DNA of 64,000 bases from Thermotogae bacterium (GTDB taxonomy: Bacteria; Thermotogota; Thermotogae; Petrotogales; Petrotogaceae). The first letter of the stretch is position 1. Each line of letters begins with the position of its first letter. The position numbers were made by a program, and so were the translations under genes. Shown here piece after piece: positions 8,172-17,387 of this stretch. The stretch spans positions 55,898-119,897 of the forward strand of contig JACKPH010000004.1 of NCBI GenBank assembly GCA_024233675.1, given 5' to 3'. The notes beneath the pieces were generated by a model, which was not told where the DNA came from, ran no database searches, and saw only the letters and a program-made list of their open reading frames with translations.

Positions 8172-10829
8172 ATGAAAAAAAATAATTCTTTAAAATTTAA
8201 ACTTATTATCATACTTATCCTCGGTTTTATAATACCTTATTTTATAGGTACACAGATAATTAAATCAACAATAGAAAAAGATATTTATGATAATTATACC
8301 GAAAACTATATTCAGATTCTTAAAGATTTAACAACACATATAGATAATTTTGTAATAGATACTTCCCGAAATATAATAGATACACTTTCAGTCTCTGATA
8401 TAATAATAAATTCCAAGGGTAATCTTAATTCTTATACTGATATTTCTGGCGGATTACCTGAAATGAATGATTATGAAACAAGAATTTTTAATCTCTTTAA
8501 AAATATTGCTGAAAATTTTGATAACATTACTCTTATCGGATTGGGTACAGAAAACGGTGAATATATAGAATATCCGCTTTTCAGACCTGAAAATTCTTAT
8601 GATCCGAGAACACGTGAATGGTACAGAAAAGCTCTTGAAAGTGATTCCTTAATAATAACAAATCCTTATAAAACAAAAGTTACCGGTGAACTTGTAATAA
8701 CTTTCAGTAAATCAGTAAAACATGCTGATGATAAAATAGGTGTTATAGGCTGTTCGGTAAGTCTTGATAATATTCTCAAAACAATTAACGAAAGTCAGAT
8801 TGATGGCTATATAAATATAATAAGTCCTGAAGGTCTTTTCATAAACAGCCCCGGAAACAATGAATGGATATTAAAATCTGTTTCTGAAATTCCGCCCGAT
8901 ACTTTTTCGGATATAGAAAAATACAACGGCTATTCTTTCGAAGATAATAAAAATTTTCCGGATAAAATATTAACAGCATATATTTCCGAATATAACGGCT
9001 GGCAATATGTTTCAGTTACGGATAAATCCGAAGTCCGTATACAGACAGATAAAATATTAAAACTTATAAATACTATTTTTATAAGTACTTTTATAGTTGT
9101 TCTGATTTTAATAATAATTATTTCTGACAAATTAGCCGGTCCTATACTTATAATAGCTTCAAAAATAGAAGAAATGGCTAATTTTAACTTTTTTTCATAT
9201 AAAAATGAAAATTTAAAAAAATATTCTGTACGTAAAGATGAAATAGGAAGAATTGCTTCAGCTATGACACTTTTTCAGGATAATTTTAACGAACTTAAAA
9301 ATAATCTTACTTTAGTAAATACAGAAATAAAAAATGTAGATATAAAACAGAAAAATATACAAAAAATTGAATTAAAAGAAAATAATCCTTTTATATTTAT
9401 TACTGAATCTATAAATAACCTATTGGAAAAAGTATATAACTATACAGAGAAAATAAAACTTTTTAATTATGAAATGGCTAAAAAAAATGAACAGCTTACA
9501 ATTTCAGAAGAAGCGCTCAGAGAACAGTTAAAAGAAATAGAATTACAGAAAGACTATATTAACTTTCTTGCGGAACATGATCCTCTTACAGAACTTCCGA
9601 ACAGAAGAATATTTTATACTAAATTAAAGAATTCTATTGATTCCGGAAAAAGAGGTGCCGTATTACTGCTTGATATAGATAATTTTAAATCATTAAACGA
9701 CACAATGGGGCATGTTTTCGGTGACAGGGTTTTAAAAATTATTTCGGAAAGACTAATTGAACTGAGCAAAAAAGAAATTTTCGTTTCAAGATTCGGCGGA
9801 GATGAATTTCTTATACTATGTGAAAATCATGGAAAAGAAGAAACAGACTTATTTATAAAAAAACTCTTTAAAACATTAAACGGAAAAATTACAGTAGATA
9901 ATGCTGAATTCAGTATAGAATTCAGTCTCGGTATATCTTTTTTTCCGGAAGACAGCTTAGATATTACAGAATTAATTATGTACTGTGATATGGCGATGTA
10001 CAATGTAAAATCAGACCGTAAAAATAATTTTTTCTATTTTGACAAAAAATTATCAGAATCTCTTGCTTTAAAACAAAATACCAAAGAATTACTCAAAAAT
10101 TCAATAGAAAATGACGGTTTTAAAATTCTTTACCAGCCGCAGATAGATATTTCAACAGGAACAATAAAATGTTTTGAATCTCTTCTGAGAATCAGGGGAA
10201 ACTCAATTTCACCTTCGGTATTTATACCAATTGCGGAAGAAGATAAAACTATACTCCAAATAGGCCGTATAGTAACGGAAAAAGTAATAATTCAGTTAAA
10301 ATCATGGAAAGATAACGGATTTGACTTAAAACCGATTTCAATAAACTTTTCCCCTCTTCAGATAAGAGATACAGGATATCTTGATTTTCTTATTTCAACA
10401 TGTAAAAAATACGGTGTGCAAGAGGAGTATATAATAATTGAAATCACTGAAAATATATTTATAGAAAATAAAAAAGCAACTCTTCATTTTCTCTCTGAAC
10501 TAAGGAAAAACAATATAAAAATAGCAATTGATGATTTCGGAACAGGTTATTCCTCATTAAGCTATCTGACTTTTTTACCTATAGATATTATAAAATTCGA
10601 CAAAAGTCTGTGCGAAAAATTTCTTGAACTTGATGATTTGAGTGTTATAGAAAATCTTATTAATCTTTCTCACAGTTTTAAGCTTTCCGTTGTAGCCGAA
10701 GGAATTGAAGAATATTCACAGGTAGAAAAATTAAAAAGAGTAAAATGTGATTATATACAGGGATATTATTTCAGTAAACCGCTTGATCCGGAAGATGTTC
10801 AGAATATATACAATAAAAACTTTTTATAA
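8172..10829 (+). CDS. Membrane sensor GGDEF-EAL protein (c-di-GMP turnover)
   Basis: This is an 885-residue signalling protein. An N-terminal membrane helix (about 10-28) is followed by a periplasmic Cache-type sensor containing YDPRTREWYRKAL, a second membrane helix near 300, a HAMP-like region and a coiled coil. Next comes a GGDEF domain with intact SRFGGDEF (about 540) and then an EAL domain. In the EAL domain the signature reads FESLLR (ESL for EAL). The downstream DDFGTGYSSL and VAEGIEE motifs are kept, so phosphodiesterase activity is still possible. It probably makes or breaks c-di-GMP in response to a small extracellular ligand. It is a single-gene unit with a strong CCGGAGG site. Confidence 0.9.
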   Translation: MKKNNSLKFKLIIILILGFIIPYFIGTQIIKSTIEKDIYDNYTENYIQILKDLTTHIDNFVIDTSRNIIDTLSVSDIIINSKGNLNSYTDISGGLPEMNDYETRIFNLFKNIAENFDNITLIGLGTENGEYIEYPLFRPENSYDPRTREWYRKALESDSLIITNPYKTKVTGELVITFSKSVKHADDKIGVIGCSVSLDNILKTINESQIDGYINIISPEGLFINSPGNNEWILKSVSEIPPDTFSDIEKYNGYSFEDNKNFPDKILTAYISEYNGWQYVSVTDKSEVRIQTDKILKLINTIFISTFIVVLILIIIISDKLAGPILIIASKIEEMANFNFFSYKNENLKKYSVRKDEIGRIASAMTLFQDNFNELKNNLTLVNTEIKNVDIKQKNIQKIELKENNPFIFITESINNLLEKVYNYTEKIKLFNYEMAKKNEQLTISEEALREQLKEIELQKDYINFLAEHDPLTELPNRRIFYTKLKNSIDSGKRGAVLLLDIDNFKSLNDTMGHVFGDRVLKIISERLIELSKKEIFVSRFGGDEFLILCENHGKEETDLFIKKLFKTLNGKITVDNAEFSIEFSLGISFFPEDSLDITELIMYCDMAMYNVKSDRKNNFFYFDKKLSESLALKQNTKELLKNSIENDGFKILYQPQIDISTGTIKCFESLLRIRGNSISPSVFIPIAEEDKTILQIGRIVTEKVIIQLKSWKDNGFDLKPISINFSPLQIRDTGYLDFLISTCKKYGVQEEYIIIEITENIFIENKKATLHFLSELRKNNIKIAIDDFGTGYSSLSYLTFLPIDIIKFDKSLCEKFLELDDLSVIENLINLSHSFKLSVVAEGIEEYSQVEKLKRVKCDYIQGYYFSKPLDPEDVQNIYNKNFL

Positions 10830-10839
10830 AATATAAAAC

Positions 10840-10866
10840 GGCAGGGATTTTTTCTCTGCCCTTTTT
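10840..10866 (+). terminator. Rho-independent terminator
   Basis: GGCAGGGA pairs with TCTCTGCC (one G-U pair) and is followed by CTTTTTATTT. Confidence 0.75.
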
Positions 10867-10925
10867 ATTTATGAATTTTTATTATATAATATATTATACA
10901 AAAGAATACATACGGAGGTAAAACT

Positions 10926-11636
10926 ATGGCTTCAAGATGGGATCCGTGGCGTGGTTGCCACAAATACAGCGAAGGATGTAAATTCTGTTATATACATAAG
11001 GGCGATGCAAAAAGAGGTATAAATACTGATGACATAGTAAAAACCCCGAGATTTGATGCCCCTGTTGCTAAAAATAAAAAAAATGAATATAAAATGAAAC
11101 CTGATCAGCTTATTTATCTCTGCTTTGCAAGTGATTTTCTGCTTGAAGATGCCGATCCGTGGCGTGATGAATGCTGGGAAATGATAAAAGAACGTTCTGA
11201 TCTTCATTTTCTTTTTCTCACAAAAAGAATAGACAGATTTGAAAAATGTATTCCGAAAGACTGGAAAGATGGCTATGAAAATGTAACTGTAAGCTGTACT
11301 GTCGAAAATCAGAAATGTGCTGATTACAGACTTTCAATATTTTCAGAACTTCCCGTAAAACATAAAAATATTTCATGTCAGCCTCTTATAGAAGAGATAA
11401 ATATAGAAAAATATTTAAATGGTATAGATTATGTTACTGTCGGCGGAGAATCAGATAAAAATGCAAGAATTTTTGATTTTAACTGGGTTCTTTCATTAAG
11501 AAATCAGTGTATTAATAAAAATGTAAAGTTTAATTTCAGACAATGCGGAACTAATTTTTTAAAGGACGGAAAAATAAGTGTTATTAATGTTATGAAACTA
11601 TGCAGTACTGCACGTTCATTCGAATTAGATACATAA
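10926..11636 (+). CDS. DUF5131 (phage Gp37/Gp68-like) protein
   Basis: This 236-residue protein belongs to the DUF5131 family (phage Gp37Gp68). The N-terminus has RWDPWRGCHKYSEGCKFCYI, whose cysteines (Cx6CxxC) resemble a radical-SAM-like iron-sulphur site. TVGGESDKNARIFDFNWV and FNFRQCGTNF near the end are also typical of the family. These proteins occur on phages and in bacterial genomes, and their reaction is unknown to me. A GGAGG site precedes the ATG. No other phage gene lies nearby, so this is a single-gene unit. Confidence 0.8.
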   Translation: MASRWDPWRGCHKYSEGCKFCYIHKGDAKRGINTDDIVKTPRFDAPVAKNKKNEYKMKPDQLIYLCFASDFLLEDADPWRDECWEMIKERSDLHFLFLTKRIDRFEKCIPKDWKDGYENVTVSCTVENQKCADYRLSIFSELPVKHKNISCQPLIEEINIEKYLNGIDYVTVGGESDKNARIFDFNWVLSLRNQCINKNVKFNFRQCGTNFLKDGKISVINVMKLCSTARSFELDT

Positions 11637-11712
11637 AAATTATTACTTTTGTAACAATTTTATTTATATATAAAACTGTATAATAAACTGTATTAAAAAA
11701 GGGGGAATAATT

Positions 11713-12636
11713 ATGAATAAAAACATATTATCAGAAACAATTGAATCAGTAAAAAAACAAAATCTCAATGTTTTAAATATTATAGTAAGACAAAACGGGG
11801 AAAAAATAGCCGAACATAATTTTGTTAAACCTGAACCAAGACTTCTGTATTCAATAAGCAAAACATTTACTTCAATGGCAGTAGGAATAGCTTCATACGA
11901 AGGATACTTTAATTTAAACGATCATCTTACAGATTTTTTTGATATTCCTGAAAAATATATGAGTGATAATCTGAAAAAAATAACTGTTCATGACCTTCTG
12001 AGAATGGGAAGCGGACATGAAAAATGTCCTGTTGAAAATGCTGACTGGAGCAAAGGGCAAAAATGGGATATAGAAGAACTCTTTTTTAAAGAACCTGTTT
12101 TATATACCCCAGGAACACATTTTACTTATGATAATTCTTCTTCTTATATGCTTTCAAGAATTATAAGTATTACTACAAAAACAAATCTTGATGATTTCCT
12201 CAATGAAAAAGTATTCAGACATACAGGAATAGAAAAACCTTTATGGGAAAAATCTCCTACAGGTTATCCCCAGGGTTTTTCAGGAATTCATCTTACAGCA
12301 GAAGATGTTTCAAAGTTCAGTCAGTTAATTTTAAACAAAGGTGTATGGAAAAATAAGTCTCTTATTCCTTCGGAATATATTGAAAAAGCCACATCACTTC
12401 AGATAAAAACTGATGATTTTACACCTTTTTTTGCAACTGCTGATCATCAGAGCGGTTACGGATATCATTTATGGATGAACTCTTATAAAAATTCCTATAG
12501 ACTCGACGGATTATTCGGACAGTATTCCGTTATTATGCCGGATAAAAATGCAGTTGTAACTTATGTATCCAATGAACCGAAAAACATGACAGGAGTTCTT
12601 GAACTTACATGGAATACAATTGCTGAAAAACTATAA
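11713..12636 (+). CDS. Beta-lactamase-related serine hydrolase
   Basis: This 307-residue protein has the penicillin-binding serine hydrolase (class C beta-lactamase-like) fold. The SxxK motif is in LLYSISKTFTS (Ser about 47). The YxN motif is YDN in FTYDNSSSYM, and the C-terminal part has a GYGYHLWMN stretch. No signal peptide is seen, so it is probably a cytoplasmic esterase or peptidase and not a resistance beta-lactamase. A GGGGGAATA site precedes the ATG, and a terminator follows the gene. Confidence 0.85.
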   Translation: MNKNILSETIESVKKQNLNVLNIIVRQNGEKIAEHNFVKPEPRLLYSISKTFTSMAVGIASYEGYFNLNDHLTDFFDIPEKYMSDNLKKITVHDLLRMGSGHEKCPVENADWSKGQKWDIEELFFKEPVLYTPGTHFTYDNSSSYMLSRIISITTKTNLDDFLNEKVFRHTGIEKPLWEKSPTGYPQGFSGIHLTAEDVSKFSQLILNKGVWKNKSLIPSEYIEKATSLQIKTDDFTPFFATADHQSGYGYHLWMNSYKNSYRLDGLFGQYSVIMPDKNAVVTYVSNEPKNMTGVLELTWNTIAEKL

Positions 12637-12644
12637 TAATAACT

Positions 12645-12679
12645 AATATCTCTCTTTTTATGAAAGAGAGATATTTTTT
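12645..12679 (+). terminator. Rho-independent terminator
   Basis: AATATCTCTCTTT pairs with AAAGAGAGATATT around a short loop and is followed by T. Confidence 0.85.
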
Positions 12680-12690
12680 ATATATTAAAA

Positions 12691-12752
12691 ATGTAAAGCA
12701 AACTTGACTTTTTATTTTTTCAAATGTATAATAATTATGTAAAGTTAACTTT
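12691..12752 (+). promoter_or_regulatory. Sigma-A-type promoter flanked by two operator-like repeats
   Basis: The -35 box TTGACT (12704-12709) and the -10 box TATAAT (12727-12732) are spaced by exactly 17 bases. Two copies of ATGTAAAGnnAACTT (12691-12705 and 12737-12751) flank the promoter. The second contains the perfect palindrome AAAGTTAACTTT at 12741-12752. The layout suggests autorepression by the HTH protein encoded just downstream. Confidence 0.75.
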
Positions 12753-12767
12753 CCATGGAGGTGTATA

Positions 12768-12977
12768 TTGAAAAACAGACTTGAGGAATTAAGAAAAGAA
12801 AAAGGTGTAAATCAGGAAAAGTTAGCTGAAATTCTTGAAGTATCACGTCAGACTATTAGTTCTATAGAAAACGGAAGATATAATCCTTCTATTTTACTCG
12901 CATTTAAAATAGCAAAGTATTTCGGGAAAAAAATTGAAGATATATTTATTTATGAGGAGGAAAGTAATGAATACTAA
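12768..12977 (+). CDS. Small XRE/Cro-type HTH regulator
   Basis: This is a 69-residue single-domain HTH protein (QEKLAEILEVSRQTISSIENGRYNPS) of the YgzD/YozG size class. The start is TTG at 12768, fixed by the GGAGGTG site seven bases upstream; no ATG gives a full domain. The last codons overlap the start of a small membrane-protein gene, so the two are translationally coupled. Such HTH/membrane-protein pairs are common in Firmicutes; the signal is unknown. The promoter carries symmetrical repeats that fit autoregulation. Confidence 0.9.
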   Translation: MKNRLEELRKEKGVNQEKLAEILEVSRQTISSIENGRYNPSILLAFKIAKYFGKKIEDIFIYEEESNEY

Positions 12978-13392
12978 AAAGAAAGGTTATTTATTATCAG
13001 TTTTAGGTATTGCTTTAATTTTTACAGCACTGTATTTTTTTATAAATTTCAGAAGCACTGAGAATTCACTTTTTAATCTTACTTATATTTTATTAGGTAT
13101 AGGTTCCGGAATTTTCGGTCATGGTCTCGGTGAATTAATAATAGTTTATTCAAAAAATCAGAATTTAAAAAAATCTATAAATATTCAGAAAAATGATGAA
13201 AGAACTATTGCAATAAATAATCTTTCAAAGGCAAAAGCCTACGATGCAATGATATATATTTTTTCCGCATTAATTATGATTATGGCATTTATGAATATTA
13301 ATCCTGTTGCGGTAATTATTTCTGTATCAGCATATTTATTTATAATTTTCACAAATGTTTTTTATAAAATAAAGTACAATAAAGAAATGTAG
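12967..13392 (+). CDS. Small membrane protein paired with HTH regulator
   Basis: This 141-residue protein has about four hydrophobic segments: residues 7-26, 34-56, 85-105 and 107-128. The middle loop (KNDERTIAINNLSKAKAYD) resembles the DUF2178-type proteins coupled to small HTH repressors. The ATG at 12967 is preferred because GAGGAGGAAAG lies just before it, inside the end of the HTH gene. The gene ends in a hairpin shared with the convergent acetyltransferase gene. Its function is unknown; it may sense membrane stress and hold or release the HTH partner. Confidence 0.75.
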   Translation: MNTKKKGYLLSVLGIALIFTALYFFINFRSTENSLFNLTYILLGIGSGIFGHGLGELIIVYSKNQNLKKSINIQKNDERTIAINNLSKAKAYDAMIYIFSALIMIMAFMNINPVAVIISVSAYLFIIFTNVFYKIKYNKEM

Positions 13393-13419
13393 AAATCAGT
13401 AATCCTGATTTCTACATTT
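13385..13419. terminator. Bidirectional terminator overlapping both gene ends
   Basis: AAATGTAGAAATCAG (13385-13399) and CTGATTTCTACATTT (13405-13419) form a perfect 15-bp stem. The stop codons of both convergent genes lie inside the stem. Confidence 0.8.
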
Positions 13420-14019
13420 GTTCATTATAAAATAAAGATTTTCTTTTATTTTATCATCATCCCAATTCCACCATTTTAACTCAAGGAGTTCTTTTATTTT
13501 TTCTTCGGTAAATTTTTTTCTTATTACTTTTGCCGGAACTCCTCCTACTATTGTATAAGGAGGTACATCTTTTGTAACAAGTGCACGTGTTCCTATTACG
13601 GCACCGTCACCTATTGTTACCCCCTGAGTAATAACAGCTTCGTAGCCTATCCATACATCATTTCCTATAACTATATCCCCTTTATTATCCCAGGCATCTT
13701 TTATTTCCGAAACAGGCAGTCCCCATTCTTCGAAAAAAATGGGGAAAGTATAATTTGAAAATGACTTCAGAGTATGGTTACCGGAAGTAAACATAAATTT
13801 TGCACCACAAGCAACTGAGGTAAATTTGCCTATTATAAGCTTATCGTTATTTATAGGATAATGATAAAGAACATTATTTTTTTCAAAATCTCTCGGATCA
13901 TTTACAAAATCATTATAAATAGTATATTCACCGACCATAATATTGGGATTTTTAATTACTGATTTCAGATATACAGTCTGATTATCTTTTGTTCGCGGAT
14001 ATATTTTTTTACAATTCAT
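13396..14019 (-). CDS. Vat/CatB-type xenobiotic acetyltransferase
   Basis: This 207-residue left-handed beta-helix (hexapeptide repeat) acetyltransferase is of the xenobiotic family that includes streptogramin (Vat) and chloramphenicol (CatB) acetyltransferases. The catalytic His is seen at residue 82 in TSGNHT, the same number as in VatD. Hexapeptide turns (IVIGNDVWIGYEAVITQGV, TIGDGAVIG) and the tail TIVGGVPAKVIRKKF are typical. The enzyme transfers acetyl from acetyl-CoA to a hydroxyl of a drug. Actual resistance cannot be inferred from sequence. It has its own start with a GGAGGTG site. Confidence 0.85.
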   Translation of the reverse strand: MNCKKIYPRTKDNQTVYLKSVIKNPNIMVGEYTIYNDFVNDPRDFEKNNVLYHYPINNDKLIIGKFTSVACGAKFMFTSGNHTLKSFSNYTFPIFFEEWGLPVSEIKDAWDNKGDIVIGNDVWIGYEAVITQGVTIGDGAVIGTRALVTKDVPPYTIVGGVPAKVIRKKFTEEKIKELLELKWWNWDDDKIKENLYFIMNKCRNQDY

Positions 14020-14048
14020 TTCTCACCTCCGAAGAGTATTATATCACT

Positions 14049-14078
14049 AAAAAAATGATTCCTAAGGAATCATTTTTT
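14049..14078 (-). terminator. Terminator of the ROK-ABC-GH66 operon
   Basis: AAAAAAATGATTCC pairs with GGAATCATTTTTTT. The TGA stop of the GH66 gene lies inside the stem. Confidence 0.8.
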
Positions 14079-15560
14079 TATTATTATATTTAGCCAGTAT
14101 TTTAGACTTTTTATAATAATTTTTTTATCTTTTATTTCATAACTTTCTGAACCTAATGGTCTGACAGAGGAAAAAGGGTCTGTTATAAATACTTTTTCAG
14201 GTATAAAATCAAATTCAAGATTATAATCATTAATTTCTTCAGGCTCTTTCTGTTCTTCTCTCCAGTTATCATTTACAATGTTTTTTAAATTAATAAGATC
14301 TATAGAATAATATTTTTCATTTTCTTTTACAAAATACCATATTTTTCCGATATCAGGAGTTTGTGATATATAAGGAGCGTTTATTTTTATACTGCTTTTT
14401 TTCATATTTATAAAATACTCTGATTCAGCCATATAATCATAATAATTAAGAATTTCCGAAAGTAATTTTTCATCAGCTTTATCAGCATCAGGAAAATATG
14501 GGCCTGAAAGAATTTTACCTGTTTCACCTATTTCTGTTCTTTTACCTTTTGATACTGCAATAATTGCATCAGCAAGTTTTATACTTTGGGAATATCCGCC
14601 TTTTATATAGGCAGCAAGAATTAATTTTTTCCCTGTATTCCGTGTAACTCCGAAAGTCATTTCATAAAGGTCTTTATAAGTATTACAGCATTCCCACGGT
14701 TCTATATAAACAAAACCGGTATCAGTATCTTTCTGTATTTTTTCAGGCCAGTTATCAACATAATTAAATACTATGTCTCTTTTTAATTCTTTTTTTAAAT
14801 TATTTATAAAATATTTAAATCCTTTAGGAGAATCATATTCTTTGTATACACCGTTATCAAGAAAATAACTTTCATTTTCTTTAGGATAACCGTACTGGTC
14901 AAGATGAATACCGTCAAAACCGTAATCGGTGGTTTTTTTACATTCTTCGGTAAGATGTCTGTTCCATGTACTTTTCTCATCATTAGAAACTATATGTATT
15001 TTTTCACAGAAATCAAATATTCTGTATTCTTCATTTTCTTTTCTGTATAAAATCCAGTCTTTATTTTTTTCTGTTAATTCCGGTGTTGCAGCATATATTG
15101 CAACATAAGCCATAGATTTTATATTTTTTTCATGCATGGAAAAAATAAGTTTTCTGATAATTTTATTTGAAATTTCTTTTTTTCTTGCCCATGCGTCACT
15201 GTAAATATCTTCATCCGTAAATACAAGATTTCCGTAATCATACATCCAGTCATAATACTGTATTCCGTTTATATGATACTGAGTAAGATAATCAGCTGTA
15301 TTTTCTGTATCTTCCCTTTTTTCACCAAAGTCTGTTAAAAAACCATAAAAAGGGTTTTCTGTCCATTTTTCCATTACGGAAAATCCTCTTGAACATATTA
15401 TATCTTCACCGTTACAGAAATCAATACCGTATCCGCCTTTTTCATAAGGTGCATTTATTTCAGTAATTTCATTTTTTATATAGAATTCGGAAATTTTTTC
15501 ATAATTTTTTTTAATAATGATTTTTGAATTATTTTCTGAAAAATCTGTTTTTATTTTCAT
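14070..15560 (-). CDS. Glycoside hydrolase family 66 (dextranase-like), intracellular
   Basis: This 496-residue enzyme is of GH66, the family of dextranases and cycloisomalto-oligosaccharide glucanotransferases that act on alpha-1,6-glucans. The (beta/alpha)8 signature INGIQYYDWMYDYG (residues 98-111) is present. So is FDGIHLDQYG (215-224), with Asp221 as the likely nucleophile, and FVYIEPWE (283-290) supplies the likely acid/base Glu. No signal peptide or carbohydrate-binding module is seen, and it is shorter than secreted dextranases. It probably cuts imported isomalto-oligosaccharides in the cytoplasm. It is the last gene of an operon with a sugar ABC importer and a ROK regulator. Confidence 0.85.
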   Translation of the reverse strand: MKIKTDFSENNSKIIIKKNYEKISEFYIKNEITEINAPYEKGGYGIDFCNGEDIICSRGFSVMEKWTENPFYGFLTDFGEKREDTENTADYLTQYHINGIQYYDWMYDYGNLVFTDEDIYSDAWARKKEISNKIIRKLIFSMHEKNIKSMAYVAIYAATPELTEKNKDWILYRKENEEYRIFDFCEKIHIVSNDEKSTWNRHLTEECKKTTDYGFDGIHLDQYGYPKENESYFLDNGVYKEYDSPKGFKYFINNLKKELKRDIVFNYVDNWPEKIQKDTDTGFVYIEPWECCNTYKDLYEMTFGVTRNTGKKLILAAYIKGGYSQSIKLADAIIAVSKGKRTEIGETGKILSGPYFPDADKADEKLLSEILNYYDYMAESEYFINMKKSSIKINAPYISQTPDIGKIWYFVKENEKYYSIDLINLKNIVNDNWREEQKEPEEINDYNLEFDFIPEKVFITDPFSSVRPLGSESYEIKDKKIIIKSLKYWLNIIIKK

Positions 15561-15616
15561 TATTTCTCCGGGTCTGTAAAATGACTTATCAAAATATATT
15601 ATGATAAAACCCTCCT

Positions 15617-16447
15617 TTACATTTTTAATCCGCCTTCGGAAACTGTTTTAATAAAATATTTCTGGAAAACAAAATATATAATAAGTACAGGTATCAGGGA
15701 AATCATTGTTCCGGCAAATATAAGATTCCACTGCACACTGTGCTGATCCCTTAAAGCCATTATGCCTATAGGAAGTGTCCAGTTATCTTTAGATCTCAGT
15801 ATAAGAGACGGCCAGAAATAATCATCCCATACTCCGAGAAAAGACATTATTATAAGAGAGGCTATAGCCGGAAGGCTCTGAGGTAAAGCTATATAAAAAT
15901 ATGTCTGAAATGCATTACAACCATCTATCTCAGCACTTTCCTCATATTCTACAGGCATTGATTCATAATAACCTCTCAGAAAAAATGCATTGAATGCAAT
16001 TCCTCCTATGCCGCTTGTAAGAATAATAGTAAATTTATTATCCATAAAAAATTTAAAGTGAGAAATCATATTAAACTGCGGAATAATAAGTAATATTCCC
16101 GGTACAGAAAGTGTCGCAAGAAGTACCGTATACCATAATTCTTTTCCCGGAAATTTAAACCTTGCAAATCCGTATGCGGTAAGTGATGAAAGAAATACAT
16201 TCAAAAGAACTGCCGGAATAACTATTATAGTACTGTTTAAAAAATATTTGGAAAAGCTTGCCATATTCCATACTTCTTTATAATTATCAAAAGTTGCAGG
16301 ATTAGGTATAAGCTGCGGAGGTGTTGAAAATATAAATGTAGAAGTTTTAAAAGATGTTATTACCATATAATAAAACGGAAAAGCCATTATAACAGCACCC
16401 ATAAGCAATAATACAAATATTGTTGTCCTTGATATTTTTCTTTTCAT
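15617..16447 (-). CDS. Sugar ABC transporter permease, MalG type
   Basis: This 276-residue binding-protein-dependent permease (CUT1 family) has six membrane segments and an N-terminal YYMVITSFKTS start region. The EAA loop is EYEESAEIDGCNAFQTYFYIALPQS, which contacts the ATPase. It ends with FQKYFIKTVSEGGLKM, typical of MalG-type subunits. It lies 13 bp after the MalF-type gene. No ATPase gene is in the operon, so it must borrow a shared MsmX/UgpC-type ATPase from elsewhere. The substrate is likely an alpha-1,6-glucan oligomer, judged from the GH66 neighbour. Confidence 0.9.
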   Translation of the reverse strand: MKRKISRTTIFVLLLMGAVIMAFPFYYMVITSFKTSTFIFSTPPQLIPNPATFDNYKEVWNMASFSKYFLNSTIIVIPAVLLNVFLSSLTAYGFARFKFPGKELWYTVLLATLSVPGILLIIPQFNMISHFKFFMDNKFTIILTSGIGGIAFNAFFLRGYYESMPVEYEESAEIDGCNAFQTYFYIALPQSLPAIASLIIMSFLGVWDDYFWPSLILRSKDNWTLPIGIMALRDQHSVQWNLIFAGTMISLIPVLIIYFVFQKYFIKTVSEGGLKM

Positions 16448-16459
16448 TTTTACACCTTC

Positions 16460-17341
16460 TTATATATCTTTGTTGAGAAATTTTCTCTGTATCTGCGAAA
16501 TTGTAAAAACAATTATAAAAAATACGAAAGATATCGCAGAAGCATAACCGAAATGGAAATAACTGAAGGCTTCTTTAAACATATAAGAAGAAAGTACTTC
16601 GGTTGAACCGCGAGGTCCTCCTCCTGTCATTACAAAAACGGAAAGAAATACATTAAATCCCCCTATAGTAAGCATTACTATCTGAAAAATCATAGTAGGT
16701 CTCAGCAAAGGTAATGTAATATGTTTTACCTGTTTCCATGAAGATGCTCCGTCAAGCTGTGCAGCTTCATAATATATTTTAGGTATTCCCTGAAGTCCGG
16801 CCAGAAATATAAGCATAGACCACCCTATACCTTTCCATATTCCGAGAATATATATCGGTATCATTGCTTTTGAAGGATCAGAAAGCCATTTTATATTTTT
16901 AGGTATGAAATGAAGTATATCTTTAAGAATATAATTTACCATTCCGCCTCTGCTCGAAAACAAATACTGAAAAAGAACAGATACAACAACCCATGAAGTA
17001 ACAACAGGCAGATAGTATAAAAGTCTGAAAAAAGTACTTCCTTTTGCTTTTCTGTTTAACAGAATAGCTATAATAAGTCCTAATATGAGCTGCCCCGGAA
17101 CAGTTACAACTGTGTACTTTAAAGTATTTATAAGAGCAGTATAAAATTTTTCGTCTTTAAAAAGATTAATATAATTTTCTATGCCTATAAACTGATTAGG
17201 TATTTTAGGATTTATATTCCATTTGAACATACTCATAAAAAAACTGTTTAATATCGGATATATAGTCCATAACAAATAACTTATAAGTCCTGGTAAAATA
17301 AACAGTATTCCTGTTAATGCCCTCTTTTTATTTCTTGTCAT
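16460..17341 (-). CDS. Sugar ABC transporter permease, MalF type
   Basis: This 293-residue CUT1 permease has six transmembrane helices and a positively charged N-terminus. The conserved EAA loop is YYEAAQLDGASSWKQVKHITLPLL. It would form a heterodimer with the MalG-type subunit downstream. A hairpin lies between it and the binding-protein gene, so the permeases are probably expressed less than the binding protein. Confidence 0.9.
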   Translation of the reverse strand: MTRNKKRALTGILFILPGLISYLLWTIYPILNSFFMSMFKWNINPKIPNQFIGIENYINLFKDEKFYTALINTLKYTVVTVPGQLILGLIIAILLNRKAKGSTFFRLLYYLPVVTSWVVVSVLFQYLFSSRGGMVNYILKDILHFIPKNIKWLSDPSKAMIPIYILGIWKGIGWSMLIFLAGLQGIPKIYYEAAQLDGASSWKQVKHITLPLLRPTMIFQIVMLTIGGFNVFLSVFVMTGGGPRGSTEVLSSYMFKEAFSYFHFGYASAISFVFFIIVFTISQIQRKFLNKDI

Positions 17342-17357
17342 AAATCAACACCTCAAA

Positions 17358-17387
17358 AATAAAACGACGGTAACCCATCGTTTTATT
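17358..17387 (-). terminator. Intercistronic hairpin after the binding-protein gene
   Basis: AATAAAACGA pairs with TCGTTTTATT and overlaps the binding-protein stop codon. Such hairpins commonly protect the upstream mRNA or partly terminate it, giving excess binding protein. Confidence 0.65.

Noticed and set aside
10926..11636. Prophage remnant
   Set aside because: DUF5131 proteins occur on phages, but no other phage gene is next to it.
11713..12636. Acquired beta-lactamase resistance gene
   Set aside because: It has the serine-hydrolase motifs but no export signal, so a cytoplasmic esterase or peptidase is more likely.
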